Assembly (NCBI RefSeq): GCF_002149035.1
Contig: NZ_NGFP01000075.1
Location: 1 to 32,525 of the forward strand
DNA: 32,525 nucleotides
Direction of reading: 5' to 3'
Source: Streptosporangium minutum
Lineage (GTDB): Bacteria; Actinomycetota; Actinomycetes; Streptosporangiales; Streptosporangiaceae
The notes beneath the pieces are model-generated. The model saw nothing but the letters and a program-made list of their open reading frames with translations. It made no database searches and was not told the DNA's origin. The translations under genes and the position numbers were made by a program. Positions 22,764-31,225 of the stretch are shown in pieces. Positions within the stretch are counted from its first letter, which is position 1. Each line of letters begins with the position of its first letter.

Positions 22764-24202
22764 ACACGGCTCTCGGCCTGCTGGCCGTACTGCTCCTCAC
22801 TCTTGCCACCGGCTACTTCGTCGCCCAGGAGTTCGCCTTCGTCGCCGCCGACCGCGGCGTGCTGCGCGAACAGGCCGAAGCCGGTGACGCGGCGGCCAAG
22901 CGCGCGCTGGAGGTGACGGGGCGCCTGTCGTTCATGCTGTCGGGCGCGCAGCTCGGCATCACCGTGACCGCGCTGCTCGTCGGCTTCATCGCCGAGCCAG
23001 CCATCGCCACGGTCATCCGTCCGGGCCTGGAGGCCGCGGGCGTGCCGGAGGCGGCGGTCCCGGGCATCGCGGTGGCGCTGGCCATCGCGGTCGCCACCGT
23101 CGTCCAGATGGTGCTCGGCGAGCTCGCCCCCAAGAACCTGGGCATCGCCCGTCCCGAGCCGGTGGCCAAGTTCCTCTCCGGCTCGACCATCGTCTACCTC
23201 AAAATCGCCGGGCCCGTCATCCGGCTGTTCGACTCCGCCGCCACGGGCCTGCTGCGCCGGGTGGGAGTGGAGCCCGTGGAGGAGGTCGAGCACGGCGCCA
23301 GCCCCGAGGAGCTGTCGCGGATCATCTCCGAGTCGGCCACGGCCGGCGACCTTCCCCCGCGGCTCTCGGAGCTGCTGGAGCGGGCGCTGGAGTTCGGCGA
23401 CCGCACCGCCGAGGACGTCATGGTGCCGCGCCCCCGCGTGGTGCTGCTCCGGGTCGAGCGCCCGATCTCCGACCTGCTCGACGCCGTCCGCGAGCACGGC
23501 CACTCCCGGTACCCGGTGCTCCGCAAGGACAACGGCGAGGACGTGGTCGGCGTCACCGGCGTACGGGAGCTGCTCAAGTCCGGCCTGACCGAGGGCCCGC
23601 TGGAGAAGATCACCCGACCCGCGCTGCTGGTCCCCGACTCGCTGCCGCTCCCGGTCGTGCTGGAGCGCATGCGCGCCGCCGGCGACGACCTGGCCTGCGT
23701 CATCGACGAGTACGGCGGGCTCGCCGGCGTGGTCACCGTCGAGGACCTCGCCGAGGAGCTCGTCGGCGAGCTGATCGACGAGAACGACCCCGAGCCCGCA
23801 GGAGTCGTCGCCAACGACGACGGCACCTGGGACCTGCCCGGCACGCTCCGGCTCGACGAGGTCGAGCGGGTGACCAGGCTGGAGCTCCCCGAGAGCGACG
23901 GTTACGAGACCATCGCCGGCCTGGTGCTCGCCACCCTCGGCCGGATGGCCGAGCCCGGCGACCAGGTCACCGTCACACTGACCCTTGAGACCGACCTGCT
24001 GGAGAACGACAGCGCCGACGAGGCCGACGCGGTGCTCACCGTGCTGTCGGTGCACCGCAGGGTCCCCGAGTGGGTACGGCTGGCGCCGGCCGCGGCGGGG
24101 GCCCCCGAGAAGGACGGCGAGCACGCGATGGCCGCACCGCGGATGATCGCCCGCGGCGCCGACAGACCCATGATCGAGCGAAGTGCGGTGGACGGACGAT
24201 GA
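22760..24202 (+). CDS. CNNM/CBS-domain hemolysin-family transport protein (with CorC_HlyC domain)
   Basis: A 480-aa membrane protein of the CNNM/CorC/TlyC type, associated with Mg2+/Co2+ transport or efflux. The DUF21 (CNNM) transmembrane domain covers about 1-195 with A-Q-E-F-A-F-V-A-A-D-R and A-Q-L-G-I-T-V-T. Two CBS motifs follow (about 205-335: V-M-V-P-R-P-R-V, then D-E-Y-G-G-L-A-G-V-V-T-V-E-D), and a C-terminal CorC_HlyC domain (about 345-435) with G-Y-E-T-I-A-G. GTG 22760 overlaps the leader ORF stop; the TGA overlaps the ATG of the next gene. Physiological ion unknown. Confidence 0.92.
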   Translation: MNTALGLLAVLLLTLATGYFVAQEFAFVAADRGVLREQAEAGDAAAKRALEVTGRLSFMLSGAQLGITVTALLVGFIAEPAIATVIRPGLEAAGVPEAAVPGIAVALAIAVATVVQMVLGELAPKNLGIARPEPVAKFLSGSTIVYLKIAGPVIRLFDSAATGLLRRVGVEPVEEVEHGASPEELSRIISESATAGDLPPRLSELLERALEFGDRTAEDVMVPRPRVVLLRVERPISDLLDAVREHGHSRYPVLRKDNGEDVVGVTGVRELLKSGLTEGPLEKITRPALLVPDSLPLPVVLERMRAAGDDLACVIDEYGGLAGVVTVEDLAEELVGELIDENDPEPAGVVANDDGTWDLPGTLRLDEVERVTRLELPESDGYETIAGLVLATLGRMAEPGDQVTVTLTLETDLLENDSADEADAVLTVLSVHRRVPEWVRLAPAAAGAPEKDGEHAMAAPRMIARGADRPMIERSAVDGR

Positions 24203-25233
24203 GCACCACAGGAGCCCTGCTGCTCGGCGTGGCCCTGCTGATCGGCAACGCCTTCTTCGTCGCCGCCGAGTTCGCGGTCATCTCGGCCCGCAGGCATCGC
24301 CTGGAGGAGCTCGCGGGCAAGGGCGGCCGGTTGACCCGGGTCTCGGCCCGCGCCGCCGTGCGCGGCGGCAGGGAGCTCTCCCTGATGCTCGCCGGGGCCC
24401 AGCTCGGCATCACGCTGTGCTCGCTCGGGCTGGGCATGGTGACCGAGCCGGCCATCGAGCACCTGCTGGAGCCGGTCTTCGCACTGGTCGGCCTGCCCGA
24501 GTCGCTGCAGGTCCCCATCTCGCTGGTGATCGCGCTGGCGCTGGTCACCTTCCTGCACATGGTGATCGGGGAGATGGCTCCCAAGTCGTGGGCGCTGACC
24601 CACCCGGAGACCGCGGCGATGAGCCTGGCGCTGCCGTTCCGCGGCTTCACCTGGCTGGTCCGGCCGGTGCTGTCCTCCCTCAACGGGCTGACCAACGCGC
24701 TGCTGAGGGTGTTCGGCGTGCACGCCAGGGACGAGCTGGCCACCACCAGGACCCCGGTCCAGCTCGCCATGCTGGTCGGCGAGTCCGGCCGGATGGGCCT
24801 GCTCGACCGGGACGAGCACGACCTGCTCACGCGGGCCCTGCGGGTCCACCAGCAGCCGGTCGAACGCCTGATGCTGCCCATCGGGGAGGCCACCTGCGTG
24901 CCCGGGGACGCCTCCGAGGCCCAGGTGCGCCACGCGGCCGCCGACAGCGGGCACCTGCGCCTGCTGGTCAACTCCGGCAGGCCGGCTGACGTCCTGGGCG
25001 TGCTGCACGTCAGAGACGTCCTGGTCCGGCCCGGCGCGAGCCCGGCGGAGCTGGCCCGGCCGGTGCCCCGGCTGGAGAAGAACACGACGATCCCCGAGGC
25101 GGTCTCCGTCCTCCAGGAGGCCCACGCCCATGTGGGCCTTGTCACGGACGGCGGCGGCGAGGTGGCCGGCATGGTGAGTCTCACCGACCTGCTCGGCGAG
25201 CTTCTGGACGTCCGGATCCTCGCCACGCGCTAG
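24199..25233 (+). CDS. Second CNNM/CBS-domain protein, without CorC_HlyC domain
   Basis: A 344-aa paralogue of the preceding protein. DUF21 membrane domain (about 1-190) with F-V-A-A-E-F-A-V-I-S-A-R and A-Q-L-G-I-T-L, then a CBS pair (about 205-340) ending V-S-L-T-D-L-L-G-E-L. It stops right after the second CBS, so it lacks the C-terminal domain of its neighbour; this layout is common in paired actinobacterial genes, suggesting a heterodimer. ATG 24199 overlaps the upstream TGA (ATGA). A longer frame from 24070 is rejected because it lies within the first gene. Confidence 0.9.
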   Translation: MSTTGALLLGVALLIGNAFFVAAEFAVISARRHRLEELAGKGGRLTRVSARAAVRGGRELSLMLAGAQLGITLCSLGLGMVTEPAIEHLLEPVFALVGLPESLQVPISLVIALALVTFLHMVIGEMAPKSWALTHPETAAMSLALPFRGFTWLVRPVLSSLNGLTNALLRVFGVHARDELATTRTPVQLAMLVGESGRMGLLDRDEHDLLTRALRVHQQPVERLMLPIGEATCVPGDASEAQVRHAAADSGHLRLLVNSGRPADVLGVLHVRDVLVRPGASPAELARPVPRLEKNTTIPEAVSVLQEAHAHVGLVTDGGGEVAGMVSLTDLLGELLDVRILATR

Positions 25234-25280
25234 CCGGAGTGCCCCGCGAGGTTAGGCACGCGGCCGGCGGGGCAAGCGAA

Positions 25281-25310
25281 CGGGCCGGGGGAGAGACCTC
25301 CCCCGGCCCG
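25281..25310 (+). terminator. Strong intrinsic terminator of the CBS operon (13-bp stem)
   Basis: Perfect 13-bp stem (25281-25293 with 25298-25310), AGAC tetraloop, then ATTTCTCT. Located 48 bp after the CBS stop. Confidence 0.93.
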
Positions 25311-25544
25311 ATTTCTCTGTCAGCGTAATCGAATTCATGATCGGCCGATTGGCGGCAAGTGCCCCGAAAGTGATCGGCAAGCGAGGACGGCTAGAACAGA
25401 GCGCGTGCCGTACCGGCTCAAAACCCGGAAGTCCCTTACGTAATGGCTGGGACTTCTCTATAAGGGAGCGAACGACTACTTTGATCGATGATCGAACCGA
25501 GCGGCACCAGACTCCACGGACGGCCCCGATGAGCGCGCGGATTC

Positions 25545-25591
25545 CCCGGACAACAAGAAAGCCCCGGTGCGCTGTCCGCGCGACCGAGGCT
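25545..25591 (-). terminator. Terminator of tRNA-Leu
   Basis: Minus-strand stem AGCCTCGGT/ACCGGGGCT (25583-25591 with 25560-25568, one G-U) followed by TTTCTTGTT, 10 nt past the tRNA 3' end. Confidence 0.8.
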
Positions 25592-25600
25592 CTGTTTGAG

Positions 25601-25683
25601 TGGGCGAGGAGGGATTTGAACCCTCACGTCCTTTCGGACACACGGACCTGAACCGTGCGCGTCTGCCGTTCCGCCACCCGCCC
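25601..25683 (-). tRNA. tRNA-Leu (anticodon CAG)
   Basis: 83-nt class II tRNA. The acceptor stem is GGGCGGG with CTCGCCC (one G-U). The anticodon arm is CACGG-TTCAGGT-CCGTG with CAG at positions 34-36, decoding CUG. The variable arm has GTCC-GAAA-GGAC, and the T arm is GAGGG-TTCAAAT-CCCTC. Discriminator A; CCA is not encoded. A possible -10 TAATGT lies 17 nt upstream on the minus strand. It sits beside fhaA, as leuT does in Mycobacterium tuberculosis. Confidence 0.97.
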
Positions 25684-25839
25684 TTTTGGGTGCGGTGGAA
25701 ACATTAGCACGGATCAGCCGGTACCCACGAACCCGGATACGATCCTCCTAGACGCGGAGCGGAACGGCTGGGTGCGAGAGAGCGAGGAACAAGCCCCAAG
25801 CGGCCGTGACCTAGGTAGACGGAGGAAGGGAGGTACCCG

Positions 25840-26580
25840 GTGGGAGTCCTTCAGCGCTTCGAGCGGAGGCTCGAAGGCTTGGTTGAGGGAGCCTTTGCGC
25901 GGGCGTTCAAATCTGACCTTCAGCCGGTCGAGGTGGCCAGCGCGGTTCAACGCGAGATGGACGAACGTGCGGCGATCGTCGCCCAAGGGCGCACGCTCGT
26001 GCCGAACGACTTCGTGGTCGAGCTGTCCACCACGGACAGCGAGCGACTGGAGGTCTACGCGGACAGCATCAGCCTTGAACTGGCCAACCTCGCCAGGGAG
26101 TACGCCAAGGAACAGGGCTACTCCTTCGTGGGACCGGTCCGGGTGCGTTTCGAGACGGCCGACGATCTGGCGGTCGGCCTGTTCCGGATCCGCTCCGGCG
26201 TGATCCGCGGCGCGACCGTCGAACAGGACGAGATCCGCCAGCCGGTGAGCGACGTGCCGGCCGCCAAGCCGCATGCCTTCGGGGGCCGCCCCCGCCTGCT
26301 GGTCTCCACCCAGGACGACCCGCAGGGACAGCGGTCCTACGACCTGACCACCCCGGTGACCCTGCTCGGCAGGGGCACCGACTGTGATCTACGGCTGGTC
26401 GATCCGGGTGTGTCCCGGCACCACGCCGAGCTGCGCGTGGAGGGTCCCCTGGTCGTGCTCGTCGACCTCGGCTCCACGAACGGCACCTTCGTCAACGGCC
26501 AGCCGGTCCGCCGGGTCGAGCTCCAGAACGGCACTCGCGTGACGCTGGGGCGGACGACTCTGGTTTTCCGGCGCGATTAA
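25840..26580 (+). CDS. fhaA: FHA-domain protein FhaA (DUF3662-FHA)
   Basis: A 246-aa cytosolic reader of phosphothreonine that in mycobacteria binds phosphorylated MviN/CwlM and regulates peptidoglycan precursor export. The N-terminal DUF3662 domain (1-120) opens with L-Q-R-F-E-R-R-L-E-G-L-V-E-G. The C-terminal FHA domain (about 150-246) has L-L-G-R-G, V-S-R-H-H-A and G-S-T-N-G-T, all key phosphopeptide contacts. The linker between them is much shorter than in mycobacterial FhaA (~527 aa). GTG 25840 follows GGAGGAAGGGAGG. First gene of the fha-pstP-rodA-pbpA-kinase operon. Confidence 0.95.
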   Translation: MGVLQRFERRLEGLVEGAFARAFKSDLQPVEVASAVQREMDERAAIVAQGRTLVPNDFVVELSTTDSERLEVYADSISLELANLAREYAKEQGYSFVGPVRVRFETADDLAVGLFRIRSGVIRGATVEQDEIRQPVSDVPAAKPHAFGGRPRLLVSTQDDPQGQRSYDLTTPVTLLGRGTDCDLRLVDPGVSRHHAELRVEGPLVVLVDLGSTNGTFVNGQPVRRVELQNGTRVTLGRTTLVFRRD

Positions 26581-26597
26581 AGGTAAACAAACGGTCC

Positions 26598-27065
26598 ATG
26601 TCCGAGCTCACGCTGCTGCTGATCCGGCTCGCGTTCCTCGCGTTGCTGTGGTTCTTCGTGATTGCCGCGGTCGGCGTGATCCGGACAGACTTGTTCGGAT
26701 CACGCACGACCACCGCCGCCCCCGCGCGCAAGGCCCCCAAGCCGGTCAAGCCCGCGGCCAAACCCAAGAAGGGGGAGCCGCGGCAGATGGTCGTCATCGG
26801 TGGTCCCCTGGAAGGCACCACCATTACCCTCTCGGAGACGCCAATCACCATCGGCCGGGCGAACGACGCCACGCTGGTAGTCAGCGACGACTACGCTTCC
26901 AGTCGGCATGCCCGGCTCTTCCCCCAGGACGGTCAGTGGATCGTGGAAGATCTCGGTTCGACCAACGGCACATACCTCGACCGCTCTAAAGTCACCCGTC
27001 CGACCCCGGTGCCGCTCGGTGTTCCGATCCGCATCGGCAAGACCGTCATCGAATTGCGCAAATGA
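26598..27065 (+). CDS. fhaB: FHA-domain protein FhaB (FipA)
   Basis: A 155-aa membrane-anchored FHA protein. One N-terminal helix (about 5-27), a Lys/Pro linker, then the FHA domain (about 60-155) with I-G-R-A, S-S-R-H-A-R and G-S-T-N-G-T-Y-L-D. In mycobacteria FhaB/FipA links the kinase pathway to division proteins. Gap of 17 nt after fhaA; the last codons overlap pstP (ATGA, 27062-27065). Confidence 0.95.
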   Translation: MSELTLLLIRLAFLALLWFFVIAAVGVIRTDLFGSRTTTAAPARKAPKPVKPAAKPKKGEPRQMVVIGGPLEGTTITLSETPITIGRANDATLVVSDDYASSRHARLFPQDGQWIVEDLGSTNGTYLDRSKVTRPTPVPLGVPIRIGKTVIELRK

Positions 27066-28387
27066 CCATCGCACTCCGTTACGCCGCCCGCTCTGACGTC
27101 GGCCTCCTCCGCGAAGGCAACGAGGACTCGGCGTACGCCAGCGGCCGTCTGCTCGCCGTCGCCGACGGCATGGGCGGTCACGCACACGGTGAGGTGGCCA
27201 GCTCGGTCGCCATCGCCGCGATGTCCTCCCTCGACGAGGACCCGCAGGGGGGTGACCTGCTCAGCGCCATCGAGGCGGCGGTCAGAGACGCCAACCGCAG
27301 GCTCCACGAGATGGTCGGGCGGGACCCGAGCCTCAAGGGCATGGGCACCACCCTGACCGCCATGCTGTGGTCCGGCACGAGGGTCGCGCTGGTCCACGTC
27401 GGCGACTCCCGCGCCTATCTGCTGCGCACCGGGGAGCTCTACCAGATCACGCACGACCACACCCTGGTCCAGTCGCTGGTGGACGACGGCCGGATCACCC
27501 TGGAGGAGGCCGCCACCCACCCGCAGCGGTCGATCCTGCTACGCGCCCTCGACGGCAGCGGCGAGGTCGACCCCGACCTGTCGCTGCGCGAGGCCCAGGT
27601 CGGCGACCGCTACCTGCTCTGCTCCGACGGGCTGTCCGGGGTGGTGAGCGCGGAGACGATGCACCACACGCTCTCCACGATCGAGGACCCCGAGACGGTG
27701 GTCCGCACGCTCATCGACCTGGCCAACCGCGGCGGTGGTCCCGACAACATCACCTGCGTGCTCGCCGACGTCCTGGAGGTGGACGAGGGGCTGGCCCTCC
27801 CCGTCGAGGCCGCCGTGGTGGGCGCGGCCGGGTCCACTCGGCCGCGGACCCAGCTGCCGGACACCCCGGCGGGTCACGCCGCGGGGATCACCATGCCCCA
27901 GCCCGTCATCACGGACGACGATCTCGATGAGCCAGTTGTCAGGGCCACGGCGCGGCCGGCCAGACGCCGCCGGCTGTGGCCGCTCATGGCCTCGGTGGGA
28001 GGCGTCGTCCTGGTCGGCGGCGGCCTAGGGTGGTACTTCGGGAGCCAGTGGCTCGACGACCAGTACTTCGTAGGGGCGAAAGGGGATGAGATCGTGGTCT
28101 TCCAGGGCGTGAAGACCAACCTCGGCCCCATCGAGCTCTTCGACGTCGCCCGGAGCACCACCGAGTCGGTCACCGCCCTTGGCGCGTTCCAGCAGGGCCA
28201 GGTCCGCGACGGCATCCCCGTCACCAGCGTCGACGAGGGCCTGAAGAAGATAGAAGAGCTCAAGACGTCCGCGGCGAAGCCCGAGACGAAACCGACGGCG
28301 AAGCCTGAATCCAAGCCTGACGGGAAGGGCAAGCAGACCCCCCAGCCGAGCGGCACCGCATCCCCGGAACCCACAAGGTCGCAGTAG
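27062..28387 (+). CDS. pstP: PP2C-family Ser/Thr protein phosphatase PstP
   Basis: A 441-aa membrane phosphatase that reverses PknA/PknB phosphorylation. The cytosolic PPM domain (about 1-240) has the metal-binding motifs R-E-G-N-E-D near residue 17, A-D-G-M-G-G-H near 37, S-D-G-L-S-G near 190 and G-G-P-D-N-I-T near 223. A linker leads to one helix (about 305-327), then an extracytoplasmic domain of ~110 residues ending in a Lys/Pro/Thr-rich tail, as in mycobacteria. rodA starts 4 nt after the stop. Confidence 0.96.
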   Translation: MTIALRYAARSDVGLLREGNEDSAYASGRLLAVADGMGGHAHGEVASSVAIAAMSSLDEDPQGGDLLSAIEAAVRDANRRLHEMVGRDPSLKGMGTTLTAMLWSGTRVALVHVGDSRAYLLRTGELYQITHDHTLVQSLVDDGRITLEEAATHPQRSILLRALDGSGEVDPDLSLREAQVGDRYLLCSDGLSGVVSAETMHHTLSTIEDPETVVRTLIDLANRGGGPDNITCVLADVLEVDEGLALPVEAAVVGAAGSTRPRTQLPDTPAGHAAGITMPQPVITDDDLDEPVVRATARPARRRRLWPLMASVGGVVLVGGGLGWYFGSQWLDDQYFVGAKGDEIVVFQGVKTNLGPIELFDVARSTTESVTALGAFQQGQVRDGIPVTSVDEGLKKIEELKTSAAKPETKPTAKPESKPDGKGKQTPQPSGTASPEPTRSQ

Positions 28388-28391
28388 ACAC

Positions 28392-29771
28392 ATGAGCACC
28401 CCAAGCGTCGAGCCCGTCCCCCTGCCCGCCAAACGACGGCTGGCCCAGTTGGCGATGCTCGCCTTCGCGGTCGTGATCGTGATGTTCGCGTACGCCAACG
28501 TGGGGCTGGCGATCGACAAGCAGATCCCCTCGGGCATGCTCACCTACGGCCTCAGCCTGGGCGGGTTCATGCTGGCCGCCTACCTGGTGCTCGCCAAGTT
28601 CGCGCCCTGGGCCGACCCGCTGATCCTGCCCCTGGTGACGCTGGTCAACGGCCTCGGCCTGGTGATGATCTACCGCCTCGAACAGTCCAAGGCGTTCGGC
28701 GCCTCGGCCAACACCCAGCTGCTGTGGACGGCCGTCGGGGTCGTCCTGTTCAGCGTGACGCTGATCGTGCTGCGCGACCACCGCGCGCTGCAGCGGCTCA
28801 CCTACACCGCCGGAGCCATCGGACTCCTCCTGCTGATCTCGCCGCTGCTGCCGTTCATCGGCAAGAACATCAACGGCGCCCGGATCTGGATCGAGATCCC
28901 CGGTGTGGGCCAGCTCCAGCCCGCCGAGTTCGCCAAGCTCGCCCTGATCGTCTTCTTCGCCGGCTACCTGGTCGCCAAGCGCGATGTGCTGGCGCTGGCC
29001 GGCCGGCGGCTGCTCTTCATCGACCTGCCCCGCGCCCGCGACCTCGGCCCGATCCTCATCGTCTGGGGCTTCAGCCTGGGCGTGCTGATCCTGCAGAAGG
29101 ACCTCGGCTCCTCCCTGCTGATCTTCGGCACGTTCATCGCGATGCTCTACATCGCCACCCAGCGCACCTCGTGGGTCCTGATCGGCATCCTGCTCTTCGT
29201 GGGCGGCGCGATCCTCGCCGGCATGGTCTTCGAGCACGTGCACGCCCGCTTCGAGGTCTACCTCAACCCGGAGGACCCCGAGCTCTTCCAGAAGGTCGGC
29301 GGCAGCGAGCAGCTCATGCAGGGCCTGTTCGCCATGGCCACCGGCGGGATCCTCGGCACCGGGCTCGGCCAGGGCCATCCCAAGCAGATCCCGCTGGCCA
29401 TCTCCGACTTCATCTTCCCCGCCACCGGCGAGGAGCTGGGCCTGACCGGGCTGATGGCCCTGCTGATGGTCTACGCCCTGATCGTGCAGCGCGGCCTGCG
29501 CACCTCCATCGCGGCCCGCGACCCGTTCTCCAAACTGCTGGCGGGCGGCCTGTCGTTCATCTTGGCCTGGCAGGTCTTCATCATCGTCGGCGGCGTGACC
29601 AACCTGATCCCGCTGACCGGCCTGGTCACCCCGTTCATGTCCCAGGGCGGCTCGGCACTGCTGGCTAACTGGATCCTTATCGCGCTGCTGGTACGCATGT
29701 CGGATGCGGCGAGGAAGCCGCCGCCCCAGGCCATCCAGGACGAAGGAATGACGCAGGTGTTCCAGCGATGA
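28392..29771 (+). CDS. rodA: SEDS-family peptidoglycan glycosyltransferase RodA/FtsW
   Basis: A 459-aa polytopic (about 12 helices) SEDS protein that polymerises lipid II during elongation, paired with the transpeptidase encoded next. Family motifs: N-G-A-R-I-W-I near residue 160, Q-P-A-E-F-A-K near 175, the catalytic-loop K-D-L-G-S-S-L near 238, and G-x-G-L-G-Q-G and A-I-S-D-F-I-F-P-A-T-G-E-E near 320-345. Position between pstP and pbpA identifies it as RodA rather than the division FtsW. The TGA overlaps pbpA (ATGA, 29768-29771). Confidence 0.95.
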   Translation: MSTPSVEPVPLPAKRRLAQLAMLAFAVVIVMFAYANVGLAIDKQIPSGMLTYGLSLGGFMLAAYLVLAKFAPWADPLILPLVTLVNGLGLVMIYRLEQSKAFGASANTQLLWTAVGVVLFSVTLIVLRDHRALQRLTYTAGAIGLLLLISPLLPFIGKNINGARIWIEIPGVGQLQPAEFAKLALIVFFAGYLVAKRDVLALAGRRLLFIDLPRARDLGPILIVWGFSLGVLILQKDLGSSLLIFGTFIAMLYIATQRTSWVLIGILLFVGGAILAGMVFEHVHARFEVYLNPEDPELFQKVGGSEQLMQGLFAMATGGILGTGLGQGHPKQIPLAISDFIFPATGEELGLTGLMALLMVYALIVQRGLRTSIAARDPFSKLLAGGLSFILAWQVFIIVGGVTNLIPLTGLVTPFMSQGGSALLANWILIALLVRMSDAARKPPPQAIQDEGMTQVFQR

Positions 29772-31225
29772 ACAGTACTCTCAAGCGCGTCGCCCTGGCC
29801 TGCCTGCTCATGTTCGGCCTGCTCATGCTCAACGTGAACTACCTGCAGGGCGTACGGGCGGACGACCTGCGCGCGGACTCGCGCAACGTCCGCAACTTCT
29901 TCGACCGCTACGAGGTCGAGCGGGGCCGGATCACCGCGGGCGACAAGGTGCTCGCCGAGTCCGTCGACACCGGCAGCAACGACTTCCGCTTCGAGCGGCG
30001 CTATCCGGAGGGCAAGGTCTACGCGCCCATCACCGGGTTCTTCGCCCCGGAGAGCGAGAGCAACATCGAGCTGGCCGAGAACAGCCTGCTCAACGGCACC
30101 AGCGCCGACCTGCTGATCCGGCGCAGCATCGACCTGTTCACCGCCAAGAAGACCAAGGGCGCCAACGTCGACCTGACGATCAACCCCAAGGCGCAGGAGG
30201 CGGCCTACAAGGCGCTCGGCGCCAGCGGCAAGAAGGGCGCGCTGGTCGCGATCGAGCCGAAGACCGGGGCGATCCTCGCCATGGTCTCGATCCCCACCTA
30301 CGACCCCAACCTGCTGTCCAAGGCGAACAAGGACGAGGTCAACAAGGCCTCCAAGAAGCTGGAGACGGACAAGGACCAGCCGCTGCTGAACCGGGCGATC
30401 AGGCGCACCTACCCGCCGGGCTCGACCTTCAAGGTGGTCACCATGGCGGCCTATCTGGAGAGCGACGGCACCCTCGGGCCGCAGAGCCAGGTGGACGCCC
30501 CGCAGCGGCTCGACCTGCCCAACACCACCGCCGACCTGCCCAACTACGGCGGCGCGGCGTGCGGCTCCGGACGGGTGACGCTGTCGTTCGCGCTGGAGCG
30601 CTCGTGCAACACGCCGTTCGGCAAGATCGCCATGGATCTGGGCTACGACGCCATCAACGACCAGGCCCGCAAGTTCGGCATCGGCGGTGACCCGCTGGCC
30701 GTCCCGATGCCGGTCGCGCCCAGCGACTTCGGTCCTGAGGAGGACAAGGCCGCGCTCGCCCAGGCCTCGATCGGCCAGCGCAGCAACCAGATGACCCCGC
30801 TGCAGATGGCCATGATCGCCGCGGGCATCGCCAACAACGGCGTGGTCATGAAGCCGTACCTGGTGAACAAGATCGCGGACTCGGAGGGCGGCGAGATCGA
30901 GAGCGCCGACCCCGAGGAGTTCACCACCGCGATCAGCGAGGACACCGCACGCAAGCTCCAGGAGATGATGGTCAACGTCGTCAACAACGGCACCGCGAAC
31001 GCCGCGCAGATCCCCGGGGTGACCGTCGCCGGCAAGACCGGCACCGCCGAGACCGCTGAGGGGAAGGACCCGCACGCGTGGTTCATCTCCTTCGCCCCCG
31101 CCGAGGACCCCAAGATCGCCCTCGCGCTCATGGTCGAGTCCGGCAGCGCCGGCGACGACGCCTCCGGCGGTCACACCGCCGCTCCCATCGCCAAGAGCGT
31201 GATGGAAGCGGTGCTGGGTAGATGA
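29768..31225 (+). CDS. pbpA: Penicillin-binding protein 2 / PbpA transpeptidase
   Basis: A 485-aa class B PBP. An N-terminal helix (about 7-25) anchors it; the dimerisation region follows. The transpeptidase domain has the catalytic Ser219 in S-T-F-K (219-222), S279-C-N281 and K423-T-G425, all three motifs intact. It cross-links the glycan made by RodA. The last codon overlaps the kinase gene (ATGA, 31222-31225). Confidence 0.96.
   Translation: MNSTLKRVALACLLMFGLLMLNVNYLQGVRADDLRADSRNVRNFFDRYEVERGRITAGDKVLAESVDTGSNDFRFERRYPEGKVYAPITGFFAPESESNIELAENSLLNGTSADLLIRRSIDLFTAKKTKGANVDLTINPKAQEAAYKALGASGKKGALVAIEPKTGAILAMVSIPTYDPNLLSKANKDEVNKASKKLETDKDQPLLNRAIRRTYPPGSTFKVVTMAAYLESDGTLGPQSQVDAPQRLDLPNTTADLPNYGGAACGSGRVTLSFALERSCNTPFGKIAMDLGYDAINDQARKFGIGGDPLAVPMPVAPSDFGPEEDKAALAQASIGQRSNQMTPLQMAMIAAGIANNGVVMKPYLVNKIADSEGGEIESADPEEFTTAISEDTARKLQEMMVNVVNNGTANAAQIPGVTVAGKTGTAETAEGKDPHAWFISFAPAEDPKIALALMVESGSAGDDASGGHTAAPIAKSVMEAVLGR

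Larger units (their letters stand above)
25234..25600. other. Gene-free stretch between the CBS operon and tRNA-Leu
   Basis: After the CBS terminator (25281-25310), about 230 bp of noticeably less GC-rich DNA follows before the tRNA terminator. It contains an 8-bp inverted repeat GAAGTCCC/GGGACTTC (25428-25435 and 25449-25456) followed by TCTATAAGGG. A 104-aa ORF runs through it and into the tRNA but is not a gene. I see no other coding sequence. Confidence 0.6.

Noticed and set aside
25337-25651. 104-aa ORF ending in E-W-A-R-R-D-L-N-P-H-V-L
   Set aside because: The C-terminus is the well-known false translation of tRNA sequence; the DNA there is tRNA-Leu.
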